The notes: a model not told the origin generated them from the letters alone. A stretch of 64,000 nt of DNA from Marinigracilibium pacificum (GCF_012926615.1 NZ_JABBNU010000010.1:50629-114628); one strand, 5' to 3'; shown: positions 46,157-54,848, counted from the stretch's first letter. Program-made: numbers and translations.

Positions 46157-47159
46157 TATTTACAAGGGTTTCTAATAATTCCGGACTAATATTTAATGTA
46201 CCGATTTTGCCTGCATTCTCTGCCAATTCCCGAAATGCCAAGGCAATTTGTGAACCTGAATCAGTAGAATTACTCGTCAAGGCATTAATCAATCTCCAAT
46301 CCATATCTTTGTATGGCTTTACCATCGCCTCAATGGCATAGCCATTTGCTTCAGCAGTTTTCTTTTCATTACTAACCTGTTTGTCTATCAGGTCTTGCTT
46401 TTTAGTTTCCACCGAAATATCAGCATCCACTTTCATCTCCCTGATTTGACGTTCATTTTTCGCCTCGGCAACTGCTCTTTCCATTTGCTTCTCAGCGATT
46501 TCTTTTTTCTTCTCCTCGACTGCAATTTCTGTATTAAGTTCACTTTGCTTTATCATTCTCTCTTGCTCTACAGAAAAATTTCTTCGCTCGTATATCGCCG
46601 AATCTGCTTCTTTTAGTAAAGATTCTCTGGTTTTAGCTTCTAATGCCCGCTTTGTTTCCGGACTGGGCTTTATCGCCAAGATGCTAACACTCAACGGTTG
46701 AATGCCCAACTGATTAATAGTATTTGATTGATTTAAACCTTGAGTGATCACATTTTCTATTTCTTTTGAACTACTTATTGATTTCACAAGCCCAATTTCC
46801 CTGATAAATCCGGCTGTAGCCGTTTGGGCCTCATTTATTATGCGTTCATTAAGTTTTTCAAAATCATCCTTTTTATATTTTCCTTTATCATCAACTGTAA
46901 AATCGAGTAACTCGGCCAGTTGTATAGGGTCTTTAATTTTATAAGTGATTTGACCTTGAATAGATATTTCCTGAAAATCATTGGTTGTTTCAGTAAAGAT
47001 GAAATTCACATCGCTACTACCTAATGGAATTGCCACGATAGAAGTATTCGGAGCAAAGTAAAAAAATGATAATCCTCTTCCCTCCTTGAGTTTAATCCCA
47101 TTTTTATACTGAATGACATAGGTCATCGAATCGAATTTTATATAATTTATACCGAACAT
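46125..47159 (-). CDS. SPFH/Band-7 domain protein
   Basis: 344 residues, no membrane helix at the N-terminus. An SPFH domain spans about residues 10-170, followed by a long charged coiled coil (EKKKEIAEKQMERAVAEAKNERQIREMK, Lys/Glu/Gln-rich, about 190-270) and a C-terminal region (NALTSNSTDSGSQIALAFRELAENAGKIG). SPFH proteins oligomerise into rings or scaffolds. It overlaps the NAD-kinase-like gene by 32 bp and follows the HAD-like gene by 7 bp. Role in the island is unknown; a scaffold for the enzymes is a guess. Confidence 0.82.
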   Translation of the reverse strand: MFGINYIKFDSMTYVIQYKNGIKLKEGRGLSFFYFAPNTSIVAIPLGSSDVNFIFTETTNDFQEISIQGQITYKIKDPIQLAELLDFTVDDKGKYKKDDFEKLNERIINEAQTATAGFIREIGLVKSISSSKEIENVITQGLNQSNTINQLGIQPLSVSILAIKPSPETKRALEAKTRESLLKEADSAIYERRNFSVEQERMIKQSELNTEIAVEEKKKEIAEKQMERAVAEAKNERQIREMKVDADISVETKKQDLIDKQVSNEKKTAEANGYAIEAMVKPYKDMDWRLINALTSNSTDSGSQIALAFRELAENAGKIGTLNISPELLETLVNNGVRKNSSRK

Positions 47160-47166
47160 GATCCCT

Positions 47167-47583
47167 TTAATTTTTACTTAACAATTCAATTACCTGATCC
47201 CAGTCTGAATTTGGGTCGAAACCTGCCTTATCCTCAAATAGCACATTGAAATAGGGCTTCTTTTCATAATAGCCATACTTCTTACTCTTTACCTCCGGAT
47301 TTTCATTTACATGGTCAAAATGAATTCCGTTTTGTTCAAAATAGGCAAGGTATTTACTTATTTCATGTGGATGAGAACAAGTAAAAAGGATACTCGTCAC
47401 ATCTGACCGATGTGTAATCATTTGCATTGCTTCTTTTGCTCGTGGATAAAATTCGGTTGGAATTTCATCAGCTGACCAATTGGGCTTTATGATTGTTTCA
47501 TGAATATCAAATGCCCAAAATGTTTTATCCCAGTTTTTCTTTTTAGCATTATCAAATGCCTTGATTATTGCTTTTGTTATCAT
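47167..47583 (-). CDS. HAD-like hydrolase-fold protein
   Basis: 138 residues, short for HAD. Motif I looks like TFWAFDIHETIIKPN (Asp-x-His rather than Asp-x-Asp), motif II like SILFTCSHPHEI, and motif III/IV like NVLFEDKAGFDPNSDWDQ. Changed motif I leaves phosphatase activity uncertain. It overlaps the nadV stop by 4 bp (ATGA-type), so it is translated with nadV and may act on a product of NAD metabolism (inference). Confidence 0.65.
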   Translation of the reverse strand: MITKAIIKAFDNAKKKNWDKTFWAFDIHETIIKPNWSADEIPTEFYPRAKEAMQMITHRSDVTSILFTCSHPHEISKYLAYFEQNGIHFDHVNENPEVKSKKYGYYEKKPYFNVLFEDKAGFDPNSDWDQVIELLSKN

Positions 47584-49022
47584 AGTACTAAGGCTTTATT
47601 TAAAACTTTGGCATTTTCCCTGACTTCTTCGAAAGTATATTCTTTCACAACCTGGCCATCCTCGAAAACTGTCACCAGTTCGTCTTTTATTAATGGATAA
47701 TCTTCTGAAGAAACTGTAATGAATTCATCACCTTGTTTGATCAGTTTCAACCGGCCTCCTTTACTTCGTTTAAAACTAGAGGTAATCTTCCCGTTCTCAT
47801 CCATTTCAACAGGCCTTTTCTGTACAATTACCTCTTCTCCATTTATTTCAGCATAACTACATTTTAAGGCATATTTTTGTGTGTCCCGATCCAGCTTTTG
47901 AAGAAGTGCTCCTCCCATTCCAAGAACAAGATTTTCAGCACTAATCCCATTATTTTTAAGCGCAGCATATATGTCAATAATAGCCTCATAGTTTACACCA
48001 TCGCCCTGGATAACACGAATTTGTGATGGGAGCACTTTGTATCCTTTCTCATTTACTGTAAATCCGAATTTTTCAAACAGGATATCAAAAATTCGCAACA
48101 AGGTCATAATAGGATCACCACTGTCAGGTCGAATAACCAATACCCCTTCCCTATCCAATATTTCCGCTTTCAGGTTTTCTCCCCAATATTGATCACAAGC
48201 CCTAAAAATATCATAACTATCTGATACACAAGCCACCAATCCGGTTGGAAAGGTGTTTAAAACATGCTTAAACAATTCCAGTTCACCAGATTCTCCTAAA
48301 AGTGTACAAATACTATGCTCTGTAGCCGGAATACTATTTCCATAAACCTGATCTGTATTATAAAATCGCCTGGCCAAAACAGAACCAGCAAGGGTATCGC
48401 TACCTCTGAAATTTATCAGGTGGGCACTACCTCCCAGTCCTGCGCTTTCAACACTACTAACCCCTCTAAACCCAAAGTCATTAAGCACATACTCAATCCC
48501 CGCTTCTGAACCTTCAGATGCTGTATCATTGAAAAACTGAGAGATGACTTTTTTTACTTCGCGACTAATGGTTGCTACAGTACTTGGATACCAAACCTGC
48601 ATTAATATAGTCTCTAGAAAATTTGTTAACCAATAACAGTTTGGGTCTGTATTTTCAATGGTCATCAACACATTTTTTACACCAACAGCTGTGCCTTCCG
48701 GAACTGCCTTTATACGGACAGGAAGCTTTCCATTGTGCTTATCTAAAATATATTGAAACTTATCTTTATCAAACACATCATCTCTTCCAAAGACATCTTT
48801 TAGAAATGGCTCAGCTTCATCAAGATCTTGCTGAGTAAATGCCATACCTTCCAAATATTCTTTCAAAAAATACTGAAGACCATAAAAAACTGTATTATCA
48901 AACTTCCCCCCTCTGCTCTCCAGGTAACTATACACTTTGGTAGTTCCTGGATAGTAAAGTTTGTGGTGAGAATATTTATAAGCATCGGCGAGTAATATTA
49001 GGTTATTTTGTCTCATATCCAT
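47580..49022 (-). CDS. nadV: Nicotinamide phosphoribosyltransferase
   Basis: 480 residues, the length of bacterial NadV/NAMPT. Landmarks: DAYKYSHHKLYYPGTTKVYSYLESRGG at the start, FGFRGVSSVESAGLGGSAHLINFRGSD in the middle (product-binding Asp region), and VLVIRPDSGDPIMTLLRIF. It joins nicotinamide and PRPP to NMN, the first step of a two-step NAD salvage route that bypasses deamidation. The start overlaps the NMNAT-Nudix gene by 20 bp, so the two steps are coupled in one operon. Confidence 0.95.
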   Translation of the reverse strand: MDMRQNNLILLADAYKYSHHKLYYPGTTKVYSYLESRGGKFDNTVFYGLQYFLKEYLEGMAFTQQDLDEAEPFLKDVFGRDDVFDKDKFQYILDKHNGKLPVRIKAVPEGTAVGVKNVLMTIENTDPNCYWLTNFLETILMQVWYPSTVATISREVKKVISQFFNDTASEGSEAGIEYVLNDFGFRGVSSVESAGLGGSAHLINFRGSDTLAGSVLARRFYNTDQVYGNSIPATEHSICTLLGESGELELFKHVLNTFPTGLVACVSDSYDIFRACDQYWGENLKAEILDREGVLVIRPDSGDPIMTLLRIFDILFEKFGFTVNEKGYKVLPSQIRVIQGDGVNYEAIIDIYAALKNNGISAENLVLGMGGALLQKLDRDTQKYALKCSYAEINGEEVIVQKRPVEMDENGKITSSFKRSKGGRLKLIKQGDEFITVSSEDYPLIKDELVTVFEDGQVVKEYTFEEVRENAKVLNKALVL

Positions 49023-49935
49023 TTAGTTTTAAGGTTTCAACCTGGAAATATTTATTCAAAAGCAGCTTAAATAAATGTTCATGCTCTTTACTTATTTCAT
49101 TGCTAATAATCATTTGCGGTATATCACTGATAGAGAACCACTTAAGTCGATCTATATCATCTTGTGGTACAGGCTTTCCAAACATGTAATCACAGCTAAA
49201 AAGCGTGGTTATAATTTTATCTGTCTCATTTTTGTACCTCCAGTCATTGATTTTTGATGATGTCTCATATTTCATAGGTCCAACTTCAATCTGACCGCAC
49301 TCTTCCTGTAATTCTCTTTTAGCTGTTTCTTCAAAACTATCATCTGAAGGATCAGAAAAACCCCCGACAAAACACCACTTCTTCTCACTGGCTTTCCAGC
49401 CGAGTAGTATTTCTGTTTTATTATTTCTGAAAATTGCAATATCTACTGTGGCATACGTTTTAGGATATTGATTATGGTAAGCGTAAATTATACCAGCCCT
49501 AAAATCTTCTGAGCATAATGCCCGATCTCCATACTCCCCTCGCAATTCAGTAGCATTTATTTTACCATGTTCTGGAAGTTCTATAGTCTCAAACCTACCA
49601 CTGTAGTAAGGAATAAAACTGTCTCTGCTGCCATATAGTAAAAATTGTTCTGTAGGAAATGTGGTAGATAATAACTCATCCAATAGCTCTGACCAATTTT
49701 GATCATTAGGTTGATCTCGTAATGGTAATACCACGATATCCGGATAGATTGATTTGATCATCTTCTCTCTGGAATGATAATCAAGAGGGTTTCTCCTGCT
49801 ACCGCAAACCGGAGCGACTCCTAAAATTATTACCAACTTAGAATGGGCTGACTTTACCTTTTCAATTAAGGTTGTATGTCCATCATGTAAATATGGACTT
49901 TGAAATCGGGCGATTATTACTGCTGTTTTCATCAA
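49003..49935 (-). CDS. Bifunctional NMN adenylyltransferase/Nudix hydrolase
   Basis: 310 residues in two domains. Residues about 1-160 are a nucleotidyltransferase: IARFQSPYLHDGHTTLIEKV carries the H-x-G-H motif, and SRRNPLDYHSREKMIKSIYPD the family follow-up. Residues about 170-300 are a Nudix domain with GGFSDPSDDSFEETAKREL and EECG; the REL..EE core is intact, while the first Glu of the box is Asp and the loop is one residue longer. It makes NAD from NMN and probably hydrolyses ADP-ribose. First gene of the nadV operon. Confidence 0.93.
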   Translation of the reverse strand: MMKTAVIIARFQSPYLHDGHTTLIEKVKSAHSKLVIILGVAPVCGSRRNPLDYHSREKMIKSIYPDIVVLPLRDQPNDQNWSELLDELLSTTFPTEQFLLYGSRDSFIPYYSGRFETIELPEHGKINATELRGEYGDRALCSEDFRAGIIYAYHNQYPKTYATVDIAIFRNNKTEILLGWKASEKKWCFVGGFSDPSDDSFEETAKRELQEECGQIEVGPMKYETSSKINDWRYKNETDKIITTLFSCDYMFGKPVPQDDIDRLKWFSISDIPQMIISNEISKEHEHLFKLLLNKYFQVETLKLNGYETK

Positions 49936-49950
49936 TAATTGCGTTACTTA

Positions 49951-49997
49951 TACGCAAATATAAATATGCGTAATTAAAACACAAAATAATTTGTGTT
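49951..49997 (-). promoter_or_regulatory. Promoter and NrtR-type operator of the nadV operon
   Basis: On the minus strand TTG (complement of 49982-49984), exactly 19 bases, then TATATTTG (complement of 49955-49962) give the full Bacteroidota promoter. Two palindromes overlay it: TACGCA..TGCGTA (49951-49972, 18 of 22 bases symmetric) over the -7, and AACACAAA..TTTGTGTT (49978-49997) over the -33. A repressor here would block RNA polymerase directly. Confidence 0.75.
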
Positions 49998-50023
49998 ATT
50001 TTTACACTAATAGCAGTAAAAAC

Positions 50024-50046
50024 ATAAAAAAAGGCTCAAAGAGCCT
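50024..50046 (-). terminator. Terminator of nrtR
   Basis: AGGCTC-AAA-GAGCCT hairpin (50032-50046) followed on the minus strand by seven T; it overlaps the nrtR stop codon. Confidence 0.85.
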
Positions 50047-50731
50047 AGATTTCGAAGTTAATTCCTTCTTTTTTTAGTTTATCGTATTTTGGTTTATTGA
50101 ATTTAAACAGATTTCCTGGCCTCCCGGCTCCTGATAATTGCTGTTTTTCATCGGTTTCTTCAAGAAAACCAAATTTCATAATCTTTTTCTTAAAATTCCT
50201 TCTATCAATAGGACGATCTAACACAGTTTGATATAACTTTTCCAGTTCAGAAAACGGAAATTTCATATCTAGCAATTCAAACCCGATTGGTTCGTAAGTT
50301 ATCTTTCCTTTAAGGCGTTGAATTGCCACCTCTAAGATATGATTATGATCGAAAGCAAGTTCCGGTAGTGACTTTATATTAAACCATGCCGCATCACTGG
50401 CATCTGTATCGGCATCAAGTTCAAATACATCAGGCTTAACTAATCCATAATAAGCAACTGATACTACCCTGTTTCTGGGATCTCTATCTAACTCTCCAAA
50501 GGTATAAAGCTGTTCCAGATAGTTTATTTTTACTCCGGTTTCTTCATTAAGTTCCCGGCTCACCGCTTCTTCTAACGATTCATCATCCTTAACAAGACCA
50601 CCTGGTAATGCCCATTTCCCTTTAAATGTATTGCCCTTTCTTTTAATTAACAATACGGAAAGTCCTTCATTAGATGTATAACCAAAAACAACCGCATCAA
50701 CTGCGACCTTAATATTTTGAGATGTTGCCAT
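50045..50731 (-). CDS. nrtR: NrtR-type transcriptional regulator (Nudix plus winged helix)
   Basis: 228 residues. N-terminal Nudix domain about 5-140 with a complete box (GGLVKDDESLEEAVSREL then NEETG), so catalysis is not excluded. C-terminal winged-helix about 150-228 (PFSELEKLYQTVLDRPIDRRNFKKKIMKFGFLEET). NrtR repressors sense ADP-ribose or related NAD metabolites and control NAD synthesis genes. It is located between the NMNAT-like fusion gene and the nadV operon. Both its own promoter and the operon promoter share a TACGyAAATA half-site, consistent with self- and operon control. Confidence 0.88.
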   Translation of the reverse strand: MATSQNIKVAVDAVVFGYTSNEGLSVLLIKRKGNTFKGKWALPGGLVKDDESLEEAVSRELNEETGVKINYLEQLYTFGELDRDPRNRVVSVAYYGLVKPDVFELDADTDASDAAWFNIKSLPELAFDHNHILEVAIQRLKGKITYEPIGFELLDMKFPFSELEKLYQTVLDRPIDRRNFKKKIMKFGFLEETDEKQQLSGAGRPGNLFKFNKPKYDKLKKEGINFEI

Positions 50732-50736
50732 AAAAA

Positions 50737-50766
50737 CAAAGATAATAATTTACGTAAATAATACGC
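50737..50766 (-). promoter_or_regulatory. Promoter and possible NrtR site of nrtR
   Basis: TATCTTTG (complement of 50737-50744) is an exact -7 element that ends five bases before the ATG. Next to it on the plus strand lies TACGTAAATA followed by ATACGC (50751-50766), sharing TACGyAAATA with the operator of the nadV operon. Confidence 0.55.
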
Positions 50767-50769
50767 TAA

Positions 50770-52344
50770 TTATGATATCTTTCTGGCCACGATCAATACG
50801 TTAGTTGGTGGGTTATCAACTTTTTCAAATGAAGAATTAAAAAGCTGAACCTTATTATCAAATCGATTATCAACAATCCACTGATTGGTGTAAGCATGAG
50901 TCTCCTTCCCTATTGTAAATCCGACGTCCTCTAAGGCCTCCTTCCAATCATTAATACTCCAGAAACAAAACCGTTCATGCATTTCACTCATCCAGTTATC
51001 CGTATAATCTTTGGTAAGCATGAAATCAGCAGCATCCATATACCTCAATTTGATATACTTCTTGCCCTTGGCATTAATTACAGAATATTGAATTTGATCA
51101 TTCTCCTGCTTCCTAAAATCCTTGGCAAATCGCAAAAATCTAGAATATGTTGACAATTGATTTAAGTATTCAGTCAACTCTGTGTGATTAGAAAACTCCT
51201 TATCAAAATCATCATTTATGCCATCTTCTTTATTTAAAAGCATTAAAACTTCCTGATCGCCATCAACAGGACCAACCACATCCCGATTTATCCAAACACC
51301 ACCAGGAGCAAGTTCTTCATACCGATTTTTGATAAACTTCAATAAATCTTCCCGGCTTCCATACGACTCAATCTCATGAGTTAACGAGGACGTATGTATT
51401 GTATTCATTGATTCTTTTTCAAATACCAATGAAGTGACAGCATTCTTTTGTGCAAAAAACACGTTTGGATTTTTAAACTCACCATTATGTTTTCGCTGAG
51501 TACAAATATCAAACAGCTGCCGTGCAACCTCTATTCCATAAAAATCAGATTCTCTTAATGCTTGTTCTTCGCTAGCTTGCTTAATCCAGGATCCGACGGC
51601 ACAACCAATATCACCTATTCTTCCAGCTACTATAAACGGACTGGTATCTTTGAATTTTATCTCTGCGATTTCGTCCATTTGCCGCACATAGGTATTGTAA
51701 TCTCTTGACTCTGTGATATCTCCGTCTTCTCCGATAATTGGATCTAAAAGAATTGTTTTCACTTTATCAGCTAATGAATATGTTAACCAGATCTTTCTTG
51801 ATGATGTATGAATAACATCAGATTGAAGTTCGGTTTCCGAGTTTGACAATTCCTCGATTAAATCCCATGGCAATTTATGGCTATATGATTGTTTAGAATA
51901 ATCTTCCAGTTCTGCAGGCAATACAGTAAACCCTAGTTTCAAATACATATCCAATACCGGTGTTGAACAGATAACTGCTGTATTTTCAGGAGTTAAGATC
52001 AATTGCTGATCGCTTTGATGCTTTATTTGCTTTAATGTGTATTCAGCAAAGTTTTCAAGAATACCAACATCATCAATTCCATAGACGTAAACAGGCAGGT
52101 TCAGGTCTTTACTAAACTCCTGGATCATCATAGCTCTTAAATAAAATGGTATCGGGTTTCTTTTTGTACCTGAATGATTTGCAGATGTAACAGCAAACAC
52201 AACACCTTCTATTTTCTCGACCATTTCTAATTCGCCCCCATTGACATCTTTTAGGCCTTTGAGTTGTGAAATCAGAATATTTGAAACGTATTTGTATTGA
52301 AATGTTGTTAATAAATGGTGTCTTCCCGGAAAAAGTAAATACAT
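50770..52344 (-). CDS. NMNAT-like nucleotidyltransferase fused to SAM methyltransferase-like domain
   Basis: 524 residues from the inner ATG (complement of 52344). The longer reading from 52389 would place a promoter -7 element inside the coding sequence and has 15 residues without homology. Residues about 1-170 look like a nucleotidyltransferase: FPGRHHLLTTFQYKYVSN at the phosphate-binding loop (H-x-G-H replaced), and FAVTSANHSGTKRNP with the R-N-P block of NMNATs. Residues about 200-524 look like a class I methyltransferase: RIGDIGCAVGSWI is motif I, followed by TIHTSSLTHEIESYG. The substrate is unknown. It lies 38 bp before nrtR. Confidence 0.7.
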   Translation of the reverse strand: MYLLFPGRHHLLTTFQYKYVSNILISQLKGLKDVNGGELEMVEKIEGVVFAVTSANHSGTKRNPIPFYLRAMMIQEFSKDLNLPVYVYGIDDVGILENFAEYTLKQIKHQSDQQLILTPENTAVICSTPVLDMYLKLGFTVLPAELEDYSKQSYSHKLPWDLIEELSNSETELQSDVIHTSSRKIWLTYSLADKVKTILLDPIIGEDGDITESRDYNTYVRQMDEIAEIKFKDTSPFIVAGRIGDIGCAVGSWIKQASEEQALRESDFYGIEVARQLFDICTQRKHNGEFKNPNVFFAQKNAVTSLVFEKESMNTIHTSSLTHEIESYGSREDLLKFIKNRYEELAPGGVWINRDVVGPVDGDQEVLMLLNKEDGINDDFDKEFSNHTELTEYLNQLSTYSRFLRFAKDFRKQENDQIQYSVINAKGKKYIKLRYMDAADFMLTKDYTDNWMSEMHERFCFWSINDWKEALEDVGFTIGKETHAYTNQWIVDNRFDNKVQLFNSSFEKVDNPPTNVLIVARKIS

Positions 52345-52376
52345 AAATGTCTGGCTAAAAGTAAAAAATCTTAAAT

Positions 52377-52384
52377 CAAATATA
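52377..52384 (-). promoter_or_regulatory. -7 promoter element of the fusion gene
   Basis: TATATTTG on the minus strand matches TAnnTTTG, 32 bp before the preferred ATG at 52344. No good -33 element was found, so support is partial. Confidence 0.45.
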
Positions 52385-52549
52385 ATCATCCATGATTAAT
52401 TGATGATAAAGAAAATACATTTCCTTTTATTTATCTGTTCATAGTGACAATATTCATTCTTTAATGCCAGGAATATTTATGTGTTTTCTACTATATAAAA
52501 TGCTTAGATCTGATTTAAATGTGTATTGAGTTTACTATTAATTCAAACA

Positions 52550-53437
52550 TTAATTGCTCCCGATCCTTACAGATGTCATTGTCAATGAACCTCCCACAGG
52601 TGCATCATTGAAGATATCTATTGACTCATTTTTATCTGCCAGGGCTAAAGAATACAGCAATGGTAAATAATGATCTGGTGAAGGTATTGACAGATTAAAA
52701 GAACCTCCCTGTTTATGGTAGTTAATCAGTTTTTCGTGATCTCCATCCAGGATATATCTTTTCATTTTCTCATTTGCTTCAATAGCCCAGTCATAGCCAA
52801 AATTATCATTTAACCTTCTCCAGTCGACTTGCCTAAGATTATGAACCATATTACCACTACCAACAATCAAAACACCTTTTTCCCGGAGTTTTGCTAATTC
52901 TTTAGCTAAATTATAATGGTATTGAGCATCTTTAGTGTAATCAAGGCTCATTTGAATTACCGGTATATTTGCATCTGGGTACATATGCCTTATCACTGAC
53001 CAGGCACCGTGGTCTAGTCCCCAGTTATGATCTAATTCTACCTTAGTAGTTTTAATCATTTCTCTTGTTTCCCTGGCTAAATCCGGATTACCAGGAGCCG
53101 GATACTGAACTTCAAATAATTCTCTGGGAAACCCTCCAAAATCATGAATGGTTGGTGGATTCTGCATTGCTGTGACCATTGTACCACGTGTTTCCCAATG
53201 AGCTGATACGCATAATATTGCAGTCGGCTTTTGAATTTCATTAGAAACCCGTCTGAATCCCCTGACAAATTCATTTTCTTCAATAGCATTCATCGGGCTT
53301 CCATGTCCTAAAAACAACACCGGCATTTTATCAGTCGGATCAAATGATTCAGTCAGTCTATTTAAATTTTTTAATTTCATTGCTACCCCCGTAAATGGCA
53401 TCAGAGCCAATAATTTCAGAAAATTTTTGCGATCCAT
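52550..53437 (-). CDS. ygiD: Class III extradiol dioxygenase (4,5-DOPA dioxygenase type)
   Basis: 295 residues. N-terminal about 25 residues form a hydrophobic, signal-like segment (FLKLLALMPFTGVAM), so an envelope location is possible. The LigB-type pattern is clear: PVLFLGHGSPMNAIEEN (metal His), ILCVSAHWETRG (metal His), LDHGAWSVIRHMYPDANIPVIQMSL and VGSGNMVHNLRQVDW. The family opens catechol-like rings next to hydroxyls with Fe or Zn. It precedes the QorB-like gene; same strand cluster with DoxX and YceI. Confidence 0.9.
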   Translation of the reverse strand: MDRKNFLKLLALMPFTGVAMKLKNLNRLTESFDPTDKMPVLFLGHGSPMNAIEENEFVRGFRRVSNEIQKPTAILCVSAHWETRGTMVTAMQNPPTIHDFGGFPRELFEVQYPAPGNPDLARETREMIKTTKVELDHNWGLDHGAWSVIRHMYPDANIPVIQMSLDYTKDAQYHYNLAKELAKLREKGVLIVGSGNMVHNLRQVDWRRLNDNFGYDWAIEANEKMKRYILDGDHEKLINYHKQGGSFNLSIPSPDHYLPLLYSLALADKNESIDIFNDAPVGGSLTMTSVRIGSN

Positions 53438-53545
53438 TAATTAATAAAATTTCTATCTACATTGGCCAAAACATACCTATGAATCAGAATAAAGTATGGC
53501 ATCAAAATTAAATGATACCATACTATCAAATAAATTAATTAGCTA

Positions 53546-54391
53546 TTAAGCTAATGCTGCATCTACATTCTTGAATAAAGGAGTTGTTGGTCTTCCTATA
53601 ATTTTTGATAAATCCATTTTATCATCAAAAAGATCATTTTTTGAAGCACTAACATCAAAACCAGCATACACTTTGGCTAATTCTTCAGGTAAACCCATTT
53701 TTTTAAGTTCCTCAGTATATTCCGATTCAGACAAATTGGTATAACTAATCTGCTTACCAGTAACTTTTGATACCTCTTCAGCTAAATCGTTTAGAGTAAA
53801 CGATTGATCACCAGCTAATTCATAAGTTTTACCTTTATGGCTATCATCAGAAATTACTACCGCTGCAGCTTCTGCATAATCTTCTCTACTAGCGGAAGAA
53901 ATTTTACCATTTCCGGCACTACCTATTAATCCTCCGGCTTCAACTGATAGTTTTAGATTACCTGTATAATTCTCTGTATACCAACCATTTCTCAACAATG
54001 TAAATGGAATACCTGATTCATGTAACTTCTGTTCAGTTGCAAGGTGCTCAGTTGCCAGACTAATTGAAGATTGATCTGCATGAAGTAAGCTGGTATATAT
54101 AATCCATTTTACACCTGCTTCTTTTGCCGCATCGATTACATTAGCATGTTGCTCTGCCCTCTTACCAATTTCATTTCCTGAAATCAACAACAGTCTGTCA
54201 ATTCCAATCAATGCTTTGGAAAGGTTTTCAGGTTGATCGTAATCAAACTGTCTTGCCTCAATACCTAATGACTTAGCCTTTTCAGGATTGCGGACTAAAG
54301 CAACAAAATCAGCATTCACCTTCTTTTCTTTTAATTTTTGTACCACCAATTGACCTAGTTGACCGGTAGCACCTGTTATTCCGATTCTCAT
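53546..54391 (-). CDS. NmrA/QorB-like NAD(P)H-dependent reductase
   Basis: 281 residues. Rossmann start IGITGATGQLGQLVVQKL (G-x-x-G-x-x-G), then ALVRNPEKAKSLGIEARQFDYDQPENLSKAL and the LLRNGWYTENYTGNL block typical of QorB/YtfG-type quinone oxidoreductases of the atypical SDR class. It probably reduces quinones with NADPH. Lies 37 bp after DoxX on the same strand, so one operon is likely. Confidence 0.88.
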   Translation of the reverse strand: MRIGITGATGQLGQLVVQKLKEKKVNADFVALVRNPEKAKSLGIEARQFDYDQPENLSKALIGIDRLLLISGNEIGKRAEQHANVIDAAKEAGVKWIIYTSLLHADQSSISLATEHLATEQKLHESGIPFTLLRNGWYTENYTGNLKLSVEAGGLIGSAGNGKISSASREDYAEAAAVVISDDSHKGKTYELAGDQSFTLNDLAEEVSKVTGKQISYTNLSESEYTEELKKMGLPEELAKVYAGFDVSASKNDLFDDKMDLSKIIGRPTTPLFKNVDAALA

Positions 54392-54427
54392 AAGATCATC
54401 AATTATAGTTTATAAACAACTTTAATT

Positions 54428-54802
54428 TTAATCCCACTTATTGCCGGTAGACAAAGCTCTATTTCCACCTCCGGTAAAAAACAATGATAATGCTCCAAAT
54501 AAATACAATGCAGGAAGTTCGATGGCCCACCCTCCACTTTTTGTCAGGCTGGCTATATCACTTGAATGAGCGGTCAAAATGGCCACGATCATAGTAGAAA
54601 TAAACAGTAAAGAGGCAATACGTGTACGATATCCTATTATAAGCATTATTGGAGCAACGACTTCCCCTAAATAGACACCGTATGCAAAAAAAACAGGTAT
54701 ACTAAATTGAGTCAGCAATCCTTGAAGACCATCTACTCCATGTTGTAGTTTCGCAATACCATGCAATAGCATCATAACACCTAAAGCTAATCGAAGAATC
54801 AA
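54428..54802 (-). CDS. DoxX-family membrane protein
   Basis: About 124 residues with four hydrophobic helices. DoxX pattern: LILRLALGVMMLLHGIAKLQHG and FAYGVYLGEVVAPIMLIIGYRTRIASLL. The only usual start is TTG at 54802, and the reading frame continues seven codons to an upstream stop, giving SIDNGLLILRL, which reads like the normal DoxX N-terminus. The true start may be the ATT two codons after that stop, or TTG. Follows the broken yceI by 46 bp. Confidence 0.8.
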   Translation of the reverse strand: MILRLALGVMMLLHGIAKLQHGVDGLQGLLTQFSIPVFFAYGVYLGEVVAPIMLIIGYRTRIASLLFISTMIVAILTAHSSDIASLTKSGGWAIELPALYLFGALSLFFTGGGNRALSTGNKWD

Positions 54803-54848
54803 TAAGCCATTATCAATACTTTAATCTTTTGAAATTGTCAACATATTA

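Noticed and set aside
52345..52389. N-terminal 15-residue extension of the NMNAT-like fusion protein
   Set aside because: A TAnnTTTG element lies inside it and the nucleotidyltransferase loop lies at the normal distance from the second Met.
45230..52389. Phage-borne NAD-replenishing anti-defence module
   Set aside because: NadV plus NMNAT is known from phages, but there are no phage genes, integrase or att-like repeats here and the island has nrtR control.
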